Of a stretch of DNA of 64,000 nucleotides, positions 16,162 to 24,863 are shown piece by piece. Below the pieces are notes generated by a model. That model saw only the letters and a program-made list of their open reading frames with translations, searched no databases and was not told where the DNA came from. The stretch comes from Glycomyces tritici. GTDB lineage: Bacteria > Actinomycetota > Actinomycetes > Mycobacteriales > Micromonosporaceae. The stretch's first letter is position 1. Every line of letters starts with the position of its first letter. Position numbers and translations under genes: made by a program. Location of the stretch: NCBI RefSeq assembly GCF_030403505.1, contig NZ_JAUEMJ010000009.1, positions 62,001-126,000 of the forward strand, written 5' to 3'.

Positions 16162-17532
16162 ATGAGCAACGCTCCGTGCAGCAGGCTCCCCGCACTGGTG
16201 CCAGGCCTCGCCTCGGCACTGGTGTGGGGGGCCGGCCAGCTCCTCAACCGCCAGGCGGGCAAAGCCGCCTTCTACTTCGCGTTCTTCGCAGGCCTGGTCG
16301 GCTGGGAGATCGCCTCCGGCAACTACTACGCCGGAATGGACTTCACGGCCCGCGGCAACGGCGGGTTCTTCGTCAAGGGCCTCTGGGGCCTGTTCACCCT
16401 CGGCACCCAGTCCCGGCAGATGACCCTCACCGGGCTCTCCGACGGCGACAACTCCATCACCCTCCTGGCCAGCGGCCTCATCGCGCTGCTCGTCCTCGCC
16501 CTCCTGGCCGTCATCTGGATCTGGGGCATCCGCGACGCCGCCGCCTACCGCACCGCGCTCAACACCGGCGGCGCCCGCGAATCCTCCGCGGCCTACTACC
16601 GGCGCCTGTGGGACAGCGCGTTCGCGTACATCATGCTCTCGCCGGGCCTCGTGCTCGTCGTGTTCATGTCCGTCCTGCCGGTCCTGTTCGTCATCCTCGT
16701 CGCCTTCACGAACTACAACCGCGACCACCTGCCCCCCAAGAACCTCGTCGAATGGGTCGGCTTCGAGAACTTCGGCGCGATCCTCTCGGGCTCGGCCTGG
16801 ACCGACACGTTCCTCGGCGTCCTGGCCTGGACCTTCGTGTTCGCGCTCGTCACGACCGTCGCCTCCTACGCGCTCGGCTTCTTCCAGGCCGTGCTCCTGG
16901 CGAACAAGAAGGTCAAGGCCCCGCGCGTGTGGCGGTCGATCTTCCTGCTGCCATGGGCGGTCCCCGCGATCGTCTCCGCCCTGGTGTTCCGCTCCATGTT
17001 CAACGGCCAGTTCGGGCCCATCAGCCAGTGGCTCATGGACGTCGGCCTCACCGACGACCGCATCTACTGGTTCACCGACGCCTCGAACCCCAACCTCGCC
17101 CGCGCTGTGGTGCTCCTCATCAACCTGTGGCTCACCTTCCCGTTCTTCATGGCCCTCGTCGGCGGCGTGCTCACCAACATCGACGCCAGCTACTACGAGG
17201 CCGCCCGCATGGACGGCGCCAGCTCCTTCCAGCAGCTGCGCCACATCACCCTGCCGGTGGTCCACAAGACCGTCGCGCCCCTGCTCATCCTCTCGTTCGT
17301 GTCCAGCTTCAACAACTTCGGCGTGGTGTACTTCCTCACCGAAGGCGGCCCCGAGAACGCCGACTACCGGTTCGCCGGCAGCACCGACCTCCTCGTCACC
17401 TGGCTGTTCAAGCTCACCTTCGAGACCCAGCTCTACAACATCGGCGCCGTGATGAGCCTCTTCATCTTCCTCATCGTCGGCACGATCTCCGTGTGGAACC
17501 TCAACCGCTCCAAGGCGATTCGGGAGCTCTGA
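16162..17532 (+). CDS. Galacto-oligosaccharide ABC transporter permease, MalF/GanP type
   Basis: The product is 456 residues. About 150 residues of N-terminal extension carry two or three extra helices (LVPGLASALVWGAGQLL and SGLIALLVLALLAVIWIW), as in MalF and GanP. The core has six helices, and the cytoplasmic EAA loop reads YYEAARMDGASSFQQLRHITLP, the contact for the ATPase. The protein ends 2 nt before the start of the second permease. No ATP-binding subunit is encoded in this locus; actinomycetes usually share one MsiK-type ATPase among sugar importers, which is the likely partner here. Confidence 0.92.
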   Translation: MSNAPCSRLPALVPGLASALVWGAGQLLNRQAGKAAFYFAFFAGLVGWEIASGNYYAGMDFTARGNGGFFVKGLWGLFTLGTQSRQMTLTGLSDGDNSITLLASGLIALLVLALLAVIWIWGIRDAAAYRTALNTGGARESSAAYYRRLWDSAFAYIMLSPGLVLVVFMSVLPVLFVILVAFTNYNRDHLPPKNLVEWVGFENFGAILSGSAWTDTFLGVLAWTFVFALVTTVASYALGFFQAVLLANKKVKAPRVWRSIFLLPWAVPAIVSALVFRSMFNGQFGPISQWLMDVGLTDDRIYWFTDASNPNLARAVVLLINLWLTFPFFMALVGGVLTNIDASYYEAARMDGASSFQQLRHITLPVVHKTVAPLLILSFVSSFNNFGVVYFLTEGGPENADYRFAGSTDLLVTWLFKLTFETQLYNIGAVMSLFIFLIVGTISVWNLNRSKAIREL

Positions 17533-17534
17533 CC

Positions 17535-18431
17535 ATGACCGCCAAGATTGCCGAACGCCCCGCGCCCAGCGGGACCGCCACACCGCCGCGCCGCCGCAGG
17601 CGCCCCCGCGGGGAGGGCCTCTCCACGGTCCTCATCCACCTCGAACTCGTCCTCGTCGCCGCCGTGGTCATCTTCCCGCTCCTGTGGGTCGTCGGCGCCT
17701 CCCTCAGCCCCGGCGACGGACTCGGCGAGGTCTCGCCGTTCCCCTCCGAGGCGACCATCGCCCACTACCTGAACCTCTTCACCGAGACCGACTACGGCCG
17801 CTGGTACCTCAACTCGCTCTACGTCGCCGTCCTCAACATGGCCGGCTCGGTCGTGCTCGCCGCCGTCTGCGGGTACGTGTTCTCCCGCGTCAAGTTCAAG
17901 GGCCGCAAAGCCGGGCTCCTGAGCATCCTCATCCTGCAGATGTTCCCGGCCTTCCTGGCCGCCATCGCCGTGTACATGCTCTTCCTGAACTTCGGCCTGC
18001 TCGACTCCCTCACCGGCCTCGCCCTCGTGAGCATCGCCGGCGCGCTCCCGTACAACATCTGGCTCATGAAGGGCTACACCGACAACCTGCCCGCGAGCCT
18101 CGATGAGGCCGCCGCGATCGACGGGGCCGGACGCCTCACGATCTTCGCGAAGATCATCCTGCCGCTCATGCGGCCCATGCTCACCTTCGTGGCGATCACG
18201 CAGTTCACGCTGCCGTGGATGGACTTCATCCTGCCCCGGCTCGTCCTGCAAAGCGCGGACAAGCAGACCGTCGCCCTCGGCCTGTTCAACATGATCAGCT
18301 CCGAGTACGCCAACTCGTACACCACGTTCGCCGCCGGCGCCGTCGTGCTCGCCCTTCCCATCACGATCCTCTACATCGTCCTCCAGCGCTACCTGGTCAC
18401 CGGCGCCAGCGCCGGCGCCGAGAAGGGATAG
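17535..18431 (+). CDS. Galacto-oligosaccharide ABC transporter permease, MalG/GanQ type
   Basis: The protein is 298 residues with a short basic N-terminal tail (PPRRRRRPRGEG), six helices beginning LIHLELVLVAAVVIFPLLWV, and the EAA loop DEAAAIDGAGRLTIFAKIILPLM. The end LITILYIVLQRYLV-type helix with a short GAEKG tail fits MalG. The ATG at 17535 lies 2 nt after the MalF-type stop, and the GH53 gene follows after 4 nt. Tight packing argues for equal translation of the two permeases. Confidence 0.92.
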   Translation: MTAKIAERPAPSGTATPPRRRRRPRGEGLSTVLIHLELVLVAAVVIFPLLWVVGASLSPGDGLGEVSPFPSEATIAHYLNLFTETDYGRWYLNSLYVAVLNMAGSVVLAAVCGYVFSRVKFKGRKAGLLSILILQMFPAFLAAIAVYMLFLNFGLLDSLTGLALVSIAGALPYNIWLMKGYTDNLPASLDEAAAIDGAGRLTIFAKIILPLMRPMLTFVAITQFTLPWMDFILPRLVLQSADKQTVALGLFNMISSEYANSYTTFAAGAVVLALPITILYIVLQRYLVTGASAGAEKG

Positions 18432-18435
18432 GCGC

Positions 18436-19557
18436 ATGACCCTTCCCATCAGAGGCGCCGACGTCTCCATGACCGCCGAGATCGAGCAGCGCGGCGCGGT
18501 CTTCCGCGCCGACGGCACCGCGCACGATCTCTTCGAGCTCCTTGCCGCGCAAGGCGTCAACTGGATCCGCCTGCGCCTGTGGGTGGACCCGCGCGACGAG
18601 TCCGGCGAGCCCTACATGGGCGGCACGAACGACCTGGCGACGACGATCGCGCTGGCCCGCCGTGCCAAGGCGGCGGGTCACGCGGTCCTGCTCGACCTGC
18701 ACTACTCGGACTTCTGGACGGACCCGAAGAAGCAGTCCACGCCGAAGGCCTGGCGCGGTCTCACTGGCGCGGACCTCGAATCGCGCGTGCACGACTGGAC
18801 CTCCGACGTCCTCGCCGCACTCGAGGCGGCCGGGGCCTCGCCCGACATGGTCCAGGTCGGCAACGAGATCACCAACGGGATGCTCTGGCCCGAAGGCCGG
18901 ACGCCCCGGTTCATCGACGCGGAACGCCGCTTCGAGCGCGAGGACCCGGCTGCGTTCGACCGGCTGGCCAGGCTCCTGGCCGCCGGCACCGCCGCCGTCC
19001 GCGAGGCCGGCGACGCACGAGTGATGATCCACCTCGACTTCGGCGGCGCGAACGAGCTCTACCGCGGCTGGTTCGAGCAGGCGACCGCGCGCGGCCTCGA
19101 CTTCGACGTCATCGGCCTGTCCTACTACCCGTACTGGCACGGGACCCTGGAGGACCTGGGCGCCAACCTGAACGACCTGGCTGCCCGCTACGGGAAGGAC
19201 CTCGTGGTCGTCGAGACCGCGTACGCCTGGACCGGCGCCTCCCCTGCGGGGCACCACCAGGTGTTCAAGCCCGAACTCGCCGAGGCCGGCGGCTACCCGG
19301 CCTCACCCGAGGGGCAGGCCGCGTACCTGCGCGACCTGTACGCCATTGTGGAGGCCGTGCCCGGCGGTCGCGGCCTCGGCGTCGTCTACTGGGAGCCGGC
19401 GTGGCTTCCGGTCGACGGCACCACCTGGGCCTCGCGGGCCGGGATGGAGTACGGCGACGACGTGGTCGACGAGTCCGGCAGCTCCTGGGCCAACCAGGCG
19501 CTGTTCGACTTCGACGGGAACGCGCTGCCGTCGCTGCGGGCGCTGGGCGGCGGGTGA
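18436..19557 (+). CDS. GH53 galactanase without signal peptide (paralogue 3, intracellular)
   Basis: The protein is 373 residues and begins directly with the catalytic-domain strand LPIRGADVSMTAEIEQRG, with no export signal. Acid/base Glu144 lies in VQVGNEITNGMLWPEG and nucleophile Glu260 in VVVETAYAWTG. Compared with the two exported paralogues it has an insertion near residues 155-175 (RFIDAERRFEREDPAAF) after the acid/base loop. It starts 4 nt after the MalG-type stop, so it is co-transcribed with the importer. It probably shortens imported galacto-oligosaccharides before the GH42 acts; this role is inferred from location and the missing signal. Confidence 0.92.
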   Translation: MTLPIRGADVSMTAEIEQRGAVFRADGTAHDLFELLAAQGVNWIRLRLWVDPRDESGEPYMGGTNDLATTIALARRAKAAGHAVLLDLHYSDFWTDPKKQSTPKAWRGLTGADLESRVHDWTSDVLAALEAAGASPDMVQVGNEITNGMLWPEGRTPRFIDAERRFEREDPAAFDRLARLLAAGTAAVREAGDARVMIHLDFGGANELYRGWFEQATARGLDFDVIGLSYYPYWHGTLEDLGANLNDLAARYGKDLVVVETAYAWTGASPAGHHQVFKPELAEAGGYPASPEGQAAYLRDLYAIVEAVPGGRGLGVVYWEPAWLPVDGTTWASRAGMEYGDDVVDESGSSWANQALFDFDGNALPSLRALGGG

Positions 19558-19731
19558 CGCCGTTGGGGCGCAGCCGTTCGCACATGCCTTGCGGCATCGG
19601 CGGCGAGGCCGCCGTCCCCTTGGGCGGCCTCCCCGCGCACCGCTCGACCGGTGAGGCGGAGCGGGCCTCGGCCCGTCCCGATGGCCGGGGCGAGTGATAA
19701 TCGAGTGAGACACAAGGGAGAGCTGAGCATC

Positions 19732-20733
19732 TTGACACGGAAACGACCGACGATCCACGACGTGGCGGCGGCCTCGGGCGTCTCGCGCGGCACGGTCTCC
19801 CGCGTCCTCAACGGCAAGGCGAACGTCTCGCTGTCGGCCGAGGCGGCGGTGCGCCGCGCGGTCGCCGAGACCGGGTACGTCGTGAACCGGGCGGCGCGGA
19901 GCCTGAAGACGAGCCGCACCGGTTCGATCGTCATGGTGCTCTCGGAACCGCAGGAGCGCTTGTTCGAGGACCCGAACTTCTCGGTGCTCATGCGCGTGGC
20001 CACGAACCAGCTGGCCGACCGGGACATGTCCCTGGTCCTCATGATCGCCGGCGACGACGGCGGCCGCGACCGGGTGGCCCGCTACCTGCGCGGCGGCCAC
20101 GCCGACGGTGCGCTGCTCATCTCCACCCACGCGGGCGACCCGCTGCTCGACGAGATCGAGCGCGCGGGCGTGCCCGCGGTCGCCCTCGGCGCGGTGCTGG
20201 GCCGCGAGTCGGTGATCCCGTACGCGGCCGCCGACGAGCGCGGCGGGGCGCGTGCCATGGCCGAGTACCTGGTCGAGCAGGGCCGCCGGAAGATCGGCAT
20301 GATCACCGGCCCGCTCGACACCCCGGGCGGTTCGCTCCGCCTGGAGGGGTTTACCAGCGTGCTGGGCCGCAAGGCCGGGAAGCAGATGGTCGTGCACAGC
20401 GACTACACGCAGGCCGGCGGCGAGGCCGCGATGCACCGGCTGCTGCAGAACGTGCCGGACCTCGACGCGGTGTTCGTCGCCTCCGACCTCATGGCCGCCG
20501 GGGCGCTGCAGGCGCTGCACGCGGCCGGGCGCAGGGTCCCCGAGGACGTGGCCGTGGGCGGCTTCGACGACTCGGCGATCGCGTCGGCGACCCGACCGGC
20601 CCTGACCACGGTCCGGCAGCCGCTGGCGAAGGTCGCGGAGGAGACCGTCCGGCTGCTCCTCGAGCTGCTGGAGGACGAGGAGGTCGAGTCGGTCATCCTG
20701 CCGACGAAGCTGATCGTCCGCGACAGCGCCTGA
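19732..20733 (+). CDS. LacI family repressor of the galactan locus
   Basis: The product is 333 residues from a TTG at 19732, chosen because AAGGGAG lies about 11 nt upstream and the HTH follows in the usual place: RPTIHDVAAASGVSRGTVSRVLNGKANVS. The LacI hinge helix RAARSLKTSRTG leads to a periplasmic-binding-protein-like domain with GGFDDSAIASATRPALTTVRQP near the end. The gene lies 174 nt after the third GH53 and may have its own promoter. The expected operators are the two TGTGAACG-type palindromes at 14558 and 14718; the inducer is probably a galactose disaccharide. Confidence 0.9.
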   Translation: MTRKRPTIHDVAAASGVSRGTVSRVLNGKANVSLSAEAAVRRAVAETGYVVNRAARSLKTSRTGSIVMVLSEPQERLFEDPNFSVLMRVATNQLADRDMSLVLMIAGDDGGRDRVARYLRGGHADGALLISTHAGDPLLDEIERAGVPAVALGAVLGRESVIPYAAADERGGARAMAEYLVEQGRRKIGMITGPLDTPGGSLRLEGFTSVLGRKAGKQMVVHSDYTQAGGEAAMHRLLQNVPDLDAVFVASDLMAAGALQALHAAGRRVPEDVAVGGFDDSAIASATRPALTTVRQPLAKVAEETVRLLLELLEDEEVESVILPTKLIVRDSA

Positions 20734-20751
20734 TCGAAGCGCATGCGCGAA

Positions 20752-20787
20752 GGCGGGGCGCCCGGTGATCCGGGCGCCCCGCCTTTT
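20752..20787 (+). terminator. Rho-independent terminator after the LacI gene
   Basis: A 14-bp perfect stem (GGCGGGGCGCCCGG with CCGGGCGCCCCGCC) encloses TGAT and is followed by TTTT. This closes the galactan locus. Confidence 0.85.
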
Positions 20788-20790
20788 CGC

Positions 20791-20882
20791 GGTACGTGAC
20801 ATGTGGCGTGTGATGTATTACCGCCCGTGTGCGCAGGGCGACGCATGTTGCGTGATGTGTGGCGGGTGATGTACTACCCGCC
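20791..20882. repeat. Two adjacent dispersed-repeat units
   Basis: Two related units (20791-20822 and 20843-20882) both contain GTGATGTGTGGCG-like words and end in GTGATGTA-TACC. They lie just after the LacI terminator and before the convergent membrane protein gene. They are more diverged from the family core than the other copies. Confidence 0.55.
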
Positions 20883-20888
20883 CAGCGC

Positions 20889-21353
20889 TCAGAGCGTCAC
20901 CTTCCCGTGGCGGACCGGCGCGGGCTCGGGGATGTTCGCGGCCAGCGCCATCACGGACCCGGCCAGGAGCAGGAGCAGGCCCGCGGCGGCCGCGGCCTCG
21001 CCCGCGGCGAGCGAGCCGGCCGGGAGGTCCTCGCTGATGCGCAGGTCGCTGCCGTACATGAGCATGGCGCCCGCGAGGCCGCCGAAGGCCCAGACGGTGC
21101 GGGTCTCGTGGGTGTGGAGCGTGAAGTAGAGGGCGCTCCAGACGACGAGGAGCAGCATGAGTCCGAGGGACATGACGTAGGTCCGGGTGTCGGGCTGGAC
21201 GCCTTCGATGCCGGAGAGGTGCCAGTAGTCGAGGGAACCGCCTCCGGCGGTGTCGACCCAGGGCATGAACATCGAGCCGACCATGAGCACCGAGCCGCCG
21301 AGGGCGGCCAGGCCGCCGATGCGGGAGTACGGGGTCGAGGGAGTGCGCTCCAT
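20889..21353 (-). CDS. Small four-helix membrane protein, function unknown
   Basis: I do not recognise this family. The protein is 154 residues with four hydrophobic segments: GGLAALGGSVLMVGSMFMPWV, VMSLGLMLLLVVWSALYFTL, VWAFGGLAGAMLMYG and AAAAAGLLLLLAGSVMALAA. The loop after helix 1 is polar (DTAGGGSLDYWHLSGIEGV) and probably faces outside. Start ATG at 21353. It follows no clear operon; the next leftward gene upstream begins at 22319 and stops 60 nt before it, so read-through from that gene is possible. Confidence 0.65.
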   Translation of the reverse strand: MERTPSTPYSRIGGLAALGGSVLMVGSMFMPWVDTAGGGSLDYWHLSGIEGVQPDTRTYVMSLGLMLLLVVWSALYFTLHTHETRTVWAFGGLAGAMLMYGSDLRISEDLPAGSLAAGEAAAAAGLLLLLAGSVMALAANIPEPAPVRHGKVTL

Positions 21354-21413
21354 CTTCCACCTCCGGTAGAGAACCGCTGATGACTCAAGGGCACCACCGC
21401 GGGGAGGGCATCG

Positions 21414-22319
21414 TCAACGTTCTTGACGGGTTCTTGACGTCAAAGGGACAGAACTGTCGGGAACCGGACAGACCGTCAGCGGTCCTCCCCGTGCGGCGAG
21501 CTTGACCAGGTGGGCGTGCGCGTATTCGCAGACGACCGCGTGACGGTAGACGGCGTGCGGCACGTCGGTGTTGGAGTCGGCGCGGATGGCGAGGTCGCCG
21601 CTGCACCAGCGCAGGAACGTGGGGTCGCCGGTGATGTCGGCCAGGATGGCGAGGATCGAGTCATCGAAGCGCATGGAGTGCACGGCCCGGCGGTACTCGT
21701 CGGGGGTGAGGCAGGCGGCGAACGGCAGGTTCATGAGGCACAGGGCGGTCTGGATGTCCAGGCGCATGAGGCGGAACCGGTACGGCTCGGGGTCGAGTTC
21801 GGGCATGTCGAGGCCGCTGAAGTCGATCGTCTGCGGCCGCCCGACCGGGTTGCCGTCGAGGGCGATGAGCACTTCGTAGACGTTGATGTCGTGCTCGATG
21901 ACGGCGCGGTCGCCGAGTCCGGCGAGGTTCACCGGCCGGAGTGCGACCGGTTCGATGCCGGAGTCGGTGTTGCGGACGATGAAGTTGAGGAGGTTCGTCT
22001 CGATCACGAAGTGGCGGATGAGGAGTTCGACGGCGAGCGGGGAGACGAACCGGCGCAGGAACCACAGGCAGAGCCGGTCCATGAGCCGGTGCGCGGTCCA
22101 GCGCACCGGCGTGAGCCGCTTGAGGGCGACGATGACGAGCGCGAGCACCCGCGAGACGGGCCGCAGCACCGGGTAGATCCAGGTGCGGGTCCACTGCTGC
22201 TGGTCGTCGGTGACCATGCGGGCGACGGCGGGCTCGAGGGGCATCGCGGGGTCGGCGACCATGGCATCCCACAGTGGAGGGTCGGAGAGCGGCCCGCCGG
22301 ACGGCGCACCTTCAGACAT
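21414..22319 (-). CDS. Uncharacterised conserved protein coupled to the ketosynthase-diiron gene
   Basis: I cannot name the function. The protein is 301 residues, rich in Arg, Leu and Trp, with amphipathic helices rather than clear membrane spans (WIYPVLRPVSRVLALVIVAL is the most hydrophobic). Conserved-looking blocks are RHFVIETNLLNFIVRNTD, VIEHDINVYEVLIALDG and MRLDIQTALCLMNLPFAACL. His and Glu/Asp residues in IETNLLN and EHDIN could bind a metal or ligand. Its ATG overlaps the stop of the upstream KASIII-diiron gene by 8 nt (ATGTCTGA), so the two are translationally coupled and probably act in one pathway. Confidence 0.6.
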   Translation of the reverse strand: MSEGAPSGGPLSDPPLWDAMVADPAMPLEPAVARMVTDDQQQWTRTWIYPVLRPVSRVLALVIVALKRLTPVRWTAHRLMDRLCLWFLRRFVSPLAVELLIRHFVIETNLLNFIVRNTDSGIEPVALRPVNLAGLGDRAVIEHDINVYEVLIALDGNPVGRPQTIDFSGLDMPELDPEPYRFRLMRLDIQTALCLMNLPFAACLTPDEYRRAVHSMRFDDSILAILADITGDPTFLRWCSGDLAIRADSNTDVPHAVYRHAVVCEYAHAHLVKLAARGGPLTVCPVPDSSVPLTSRTRQER

Positions 22320-24156
22320 GGTCGAGTTCCTCCAGCTGGAGCGCGTAGAGCCGGGCGACGATCTTGGCGGTCTTGACGATGGCGTCGGCGGCCGCGGCGT
22401 CGACGCGCGGCGAGGCGAGGATGGCCTGGAGCTTCGCGAAGTGGTCGTCGTCGGCTTCGCCGTGGTAGGCGAGGAAGCTCACCTGGTCGTCGCGCAGTCC
22501 GAGGGTCTCCTTGAAGCGGGCGGCCCAGCCTGAGGCCTTGCCGGTGCCGAGCCCTTCGATGATGAACATGGCGCCGAGGAGGCCGATCGGGTCGGGTTGG
22601 CTCGCGGTGTGGAACATGTACGCCGACAGGGCCTCGGAGCCGATGTTCTTCTCGCCGCCGCGGATGTCCTCGATGGACCCGCCGCAGGCGGCGTAGTCGC
22701 GCTCGATCATCATGAAGTCGCGGTGCTCCTCGGCGGCGTGCCCGATGGCGGCGCTGCGGAGGTCGAACAGGTCGACTGAGAAGTTGGAGGCGGCGCGGGA
22801 GATCCAGCGGGCGCCGTCGGCGACCTGCTGGCGCAGGTTGAACAGGAGCCGCCGGTAGTCCTCGATGGTGGCGGTGCCCTCGGCGAGGCGGTGCATGACC
22901 GGGACCTGGTCGAGCCGCTGCTCGAACTCCTGCCAGACGGCCGCCAGGCGGTCCTGGACGCTCCCGGACTCCGGCGCGACGCGCTGCACCGCAGGCGGGG
23001 CCGCGTGCACGGCGGGCCGCGAGGCCGGCGCGGCGGTCGTCTCCGCTTCACCGTCCACACAGGTCAGGTGGGCGAACCCGAACGTGAACCGGCCCGATTC
23101 GGGCACGGCGAGCAGCACGGTCTGGCCGGGCTCGAACCGCCCGGTCCGCCAGCACTCCTCCAAGGCGATGAAGATCGAGGCCGCGCCGGTGTTCCCGCGG
23201 GTCTCCAGGTTGGAGAACCACCGGTCCGTGTCGATCTGCGCGCCGGCGGAGGCGAGCTGGTCGAAGACGATGTCGCGGAACGCGTTCGTCGAGTAGTGGC
23301 ACAGCACGTGGTCGAGCTTGCCGAGGTCGATGAGGCCTTCGCGGGTGAGCGACTGGAACTCGCGCAGCCCGGCCTCCGCCAGGGCCCCGAGGGCACTGGT
23401 GTCCTGGCGCAGCAGCATCATCCCGGCCTGCTCGGCCGCGGCGGCGCTGCCCATGTCCTGCCAGGTGCGGCCCGCAGTGGGGGAGGGGCCCTCGCCCATC
23501 CCGGCCCGCATGCACACCTGGTTGGCGTGCGCGAGCGAGACGGTGCGGACCCAGTCGACGCGCAGGGAGGGCCGGTCGGGGCGCGGCTGCGCCTCCACCA
23601 GGACCGCGCCGGCGCCGTCGGAGAGCATCCACCGCAGGAAGTGCGCGTCGGCGTCCCCGCCGCCGTTGAACCTGGATCCGCGCAGCCACCGGCTCGACAG
23701 TTCACTGCCGACCACGGCCGCGCGCCGCCGGTCGCCCAGGCGCACCTTCGCCACCGCCGCGTCGAGCGCGGCGAGGCTGGAGGCGCACACCCCGGAGGCG
23801 GAGAGCACCTGCATCGGCCCGCCGCCCAAGCGGCCGTGCACCATCGACGCGAAGCCGGGCACCAGCAGGTCGCCCTGGGTGGTCGCGGTGGCGAGCATGT
23901 CGAGGTCGGCGGCGCCCAGCCCCCGCTCGTCCAGGGCGGCGTGCAACGCGTTGGCGGCGAGCTCCTCGTTCAGCTCGGTCGTGCGGCCCTGCGCGTCGAG
24001 CGCGTAGTGGCGCTTGGCGATCCCGTTGGCGGCCAGGATGCGGCGGCGCAGGCGGTCGCCGCGTTCGTCGACCCCGCCGAGGCGTGCCGCGATCTCGTCG
24101 TTGCCGACCGGGGGACCGGGGAGGTACGCGCCCGCGGCGGTGATGTACGCGTTCAT
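22312..24156 (-). CDS. Ketosynthase III fused to a haem-oxygenase-like diiron domain
   Basis: The product is 614 residues from the ATG at 24156 (a second ATG at 24192 is possible). Residues 1-375 are a KASIII thiolase fold with an intact Cys124-His287-Asn322 triad, in SASGVCASSL, LCHYSTNAF and ETRGNTGAAS. After a Pro/Ala-rich linker, residues 405-614 are all-helical and carry iron-ligand-like residues: EEH ending at His478, Glu534 in FIIEGLG, and H565-x3-D569-x2-H572. Spacings match haem-oxygenase-like diiron oxidases such as CADD closely. The protein could make a beta-ketoacyl chain and oxidise it or its amine partner. Substrate unknown. Confidence 0.82.
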   Translation of the reverse strand: MNAYITAAGAYLPGPPVGNDEIAARLGGVDERGDRLRRRILAANGIAKRHYALDAQGRTTELNEELAANALHAALDERGLGAADLDMLATATTQGDLLVPGFASMVHGRLGGGPMQVLSASGVCASSLAALDAAVAKVRLGDRRRAAVVGSELSSRWLRGSRFNGGGDADAHFLRWMLSDGAGAVLVEAQPRPDRPSLRVDWVRTVSLAHANQVCMRAGMGEGPSPTAGRTWQDMGSAAAAEQAGMMLLRQDTSALGALAEAGLREFQSLTREGLIDLGKLDHVLCHYSTNAFRDIVFDQLASAGAQIDTDRWFSNLETRGNTGAASIFIALEECWRTGRFEPGQTVLLAVPESGRFTFGFAHLTCVDGEAETTAAPASRPAVHAAPPAVQRVAPESGSVQDRLAAVWQEFEQRLDQVPVMHRLAEGTATIEDYRRLLFNLRQQVADGARWISRAASNFSVDLFDLRSAAIGHAAEEHRDFMMIERDYAACGGSIEDIRGGEKNIGSEALSAYMFHTASQPDPIGLLGAMFIIEGLGTGKASGWAARFKETLGLRDDQVSFLAYHGEADDDHFAKLQAILASPRVDAAAADAIVKTAKIVARLYALQLEELDHV

Positions 24157-24201
24157 CCCTCCATTGGACAGGGCCGGAGGCCCCGCCCGCATCGGCCCTT
24201 C

Positions 24202-24230
24202 TACTCAATTTTCGGTGACGAAAGTACTCA
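24202..24230 (-). promoter_or_regulatory. Two TGAGTA half-sites upstream of the KASIII-diiron gene, possible MacR site
   Basis: On the minus strand TGAGTAC (24230-24224) and TGAGTAG (24207-24201) are direct repeats spaced 23 nt apart, about two helical turns. As I recall, Streptomyces MacR binds TGAGTAC-N2-GTACTCA, which contains the same half-site. The first half-site also includes the macR stop codon. Confidence 0.35.
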
Positions 24231-24863
24231 GTCGCCGTCGATGCCCTGCTCGATCGCGTACCGCACGAGCTGCGCCCGGTTGTGCAGCTGGAGTTTCGTG
24301 AGGATGTGCTGCACGTGGTTCTGCACGGTCCGCTGCGAGAGCACCAGCCGCTCGGCGATCTCGCGGTAGTTCAGGCCCTTCGCGACGAGCCGCAGCACCT
24401 CGGTCTCGCGCTCGGAGAGCTTCGGCCGCTCCTCCTCGTTCGCGTTCGCCAGCCGCCGGTACTCGCCGAGGACGAGGCCCGCCAGGCCCGGCGTGAACAC
24501 CGCGTCCCCGGCCGCGACCCGTTCGACCGCGTCGGCGAGCTCGGCCGCCGACGCCGACTTGACGAGGTACCCGCGCGCCCCGGCCTTCATCGCCTCGAGC
24601 ACGTCGGACGACTCGCCGCTCGCCGAGAGGATGAGCACCGCCGTGGGGCAGTCCTCCCCGAGGCTCTGCAGCACCGCCACCCCGGTGAGGTCCGGCAGCT
24701 GCAGGTCGAGGATCGCCACGTCCGGCCGCAGCTCCCGGATCGCGGTGAGCGCCGCCCTGCCCTCGCCGCAGACGGCGAGCACGCGGTGCCCGGCCCCGGT
24801 CAGGTCGCGGGCGATCGCCTCCCGCCAGATCGGGTGGTCATCGACCACGATGAGCGTCGCCAT
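24228..24863 (-). CDS. macR: MacR-like LuxR-family response regulator
   Basis: The product is 211 residues. The receiver domain starts LIVVDDHPIW with the acidic pocket, and the phospho-acceptor is Asp53 in VAILDLQLPD. The C-terminal LuxR HTH begins LSERETEVLRLVAKGLNYREIAERL and reads through QRTVQNHVQHILTKL. Its start overlaps the kinase end by 26 nt. The pair resembles Streptomyces MacRS, which controls membrane proteins and development; the gene symbol rests on that resemblance of kinase and regulator together. The next gene downstream is the KASIII-diiron fusion, 71 nt away. Confidence 0.75.
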   Translation of the reverse strand: MATLIVVDDHPIWREAIARDLTGAGHRVLAVCGEGRAALTAIRELRPDVAILDLQLPDLTGVAVLQSLGEDCPTAVLILSASGESSDVLEAMKAGARGYLVKSASAAELADAVERVAAGDAVFTPGLAGLVLGEYRRLANANEEERPKLSERETEVLRLVAKGLNYREIAERLVLSQRTVQNHVQHILTKLQLHNRAQLVRYAIEQGIDGD

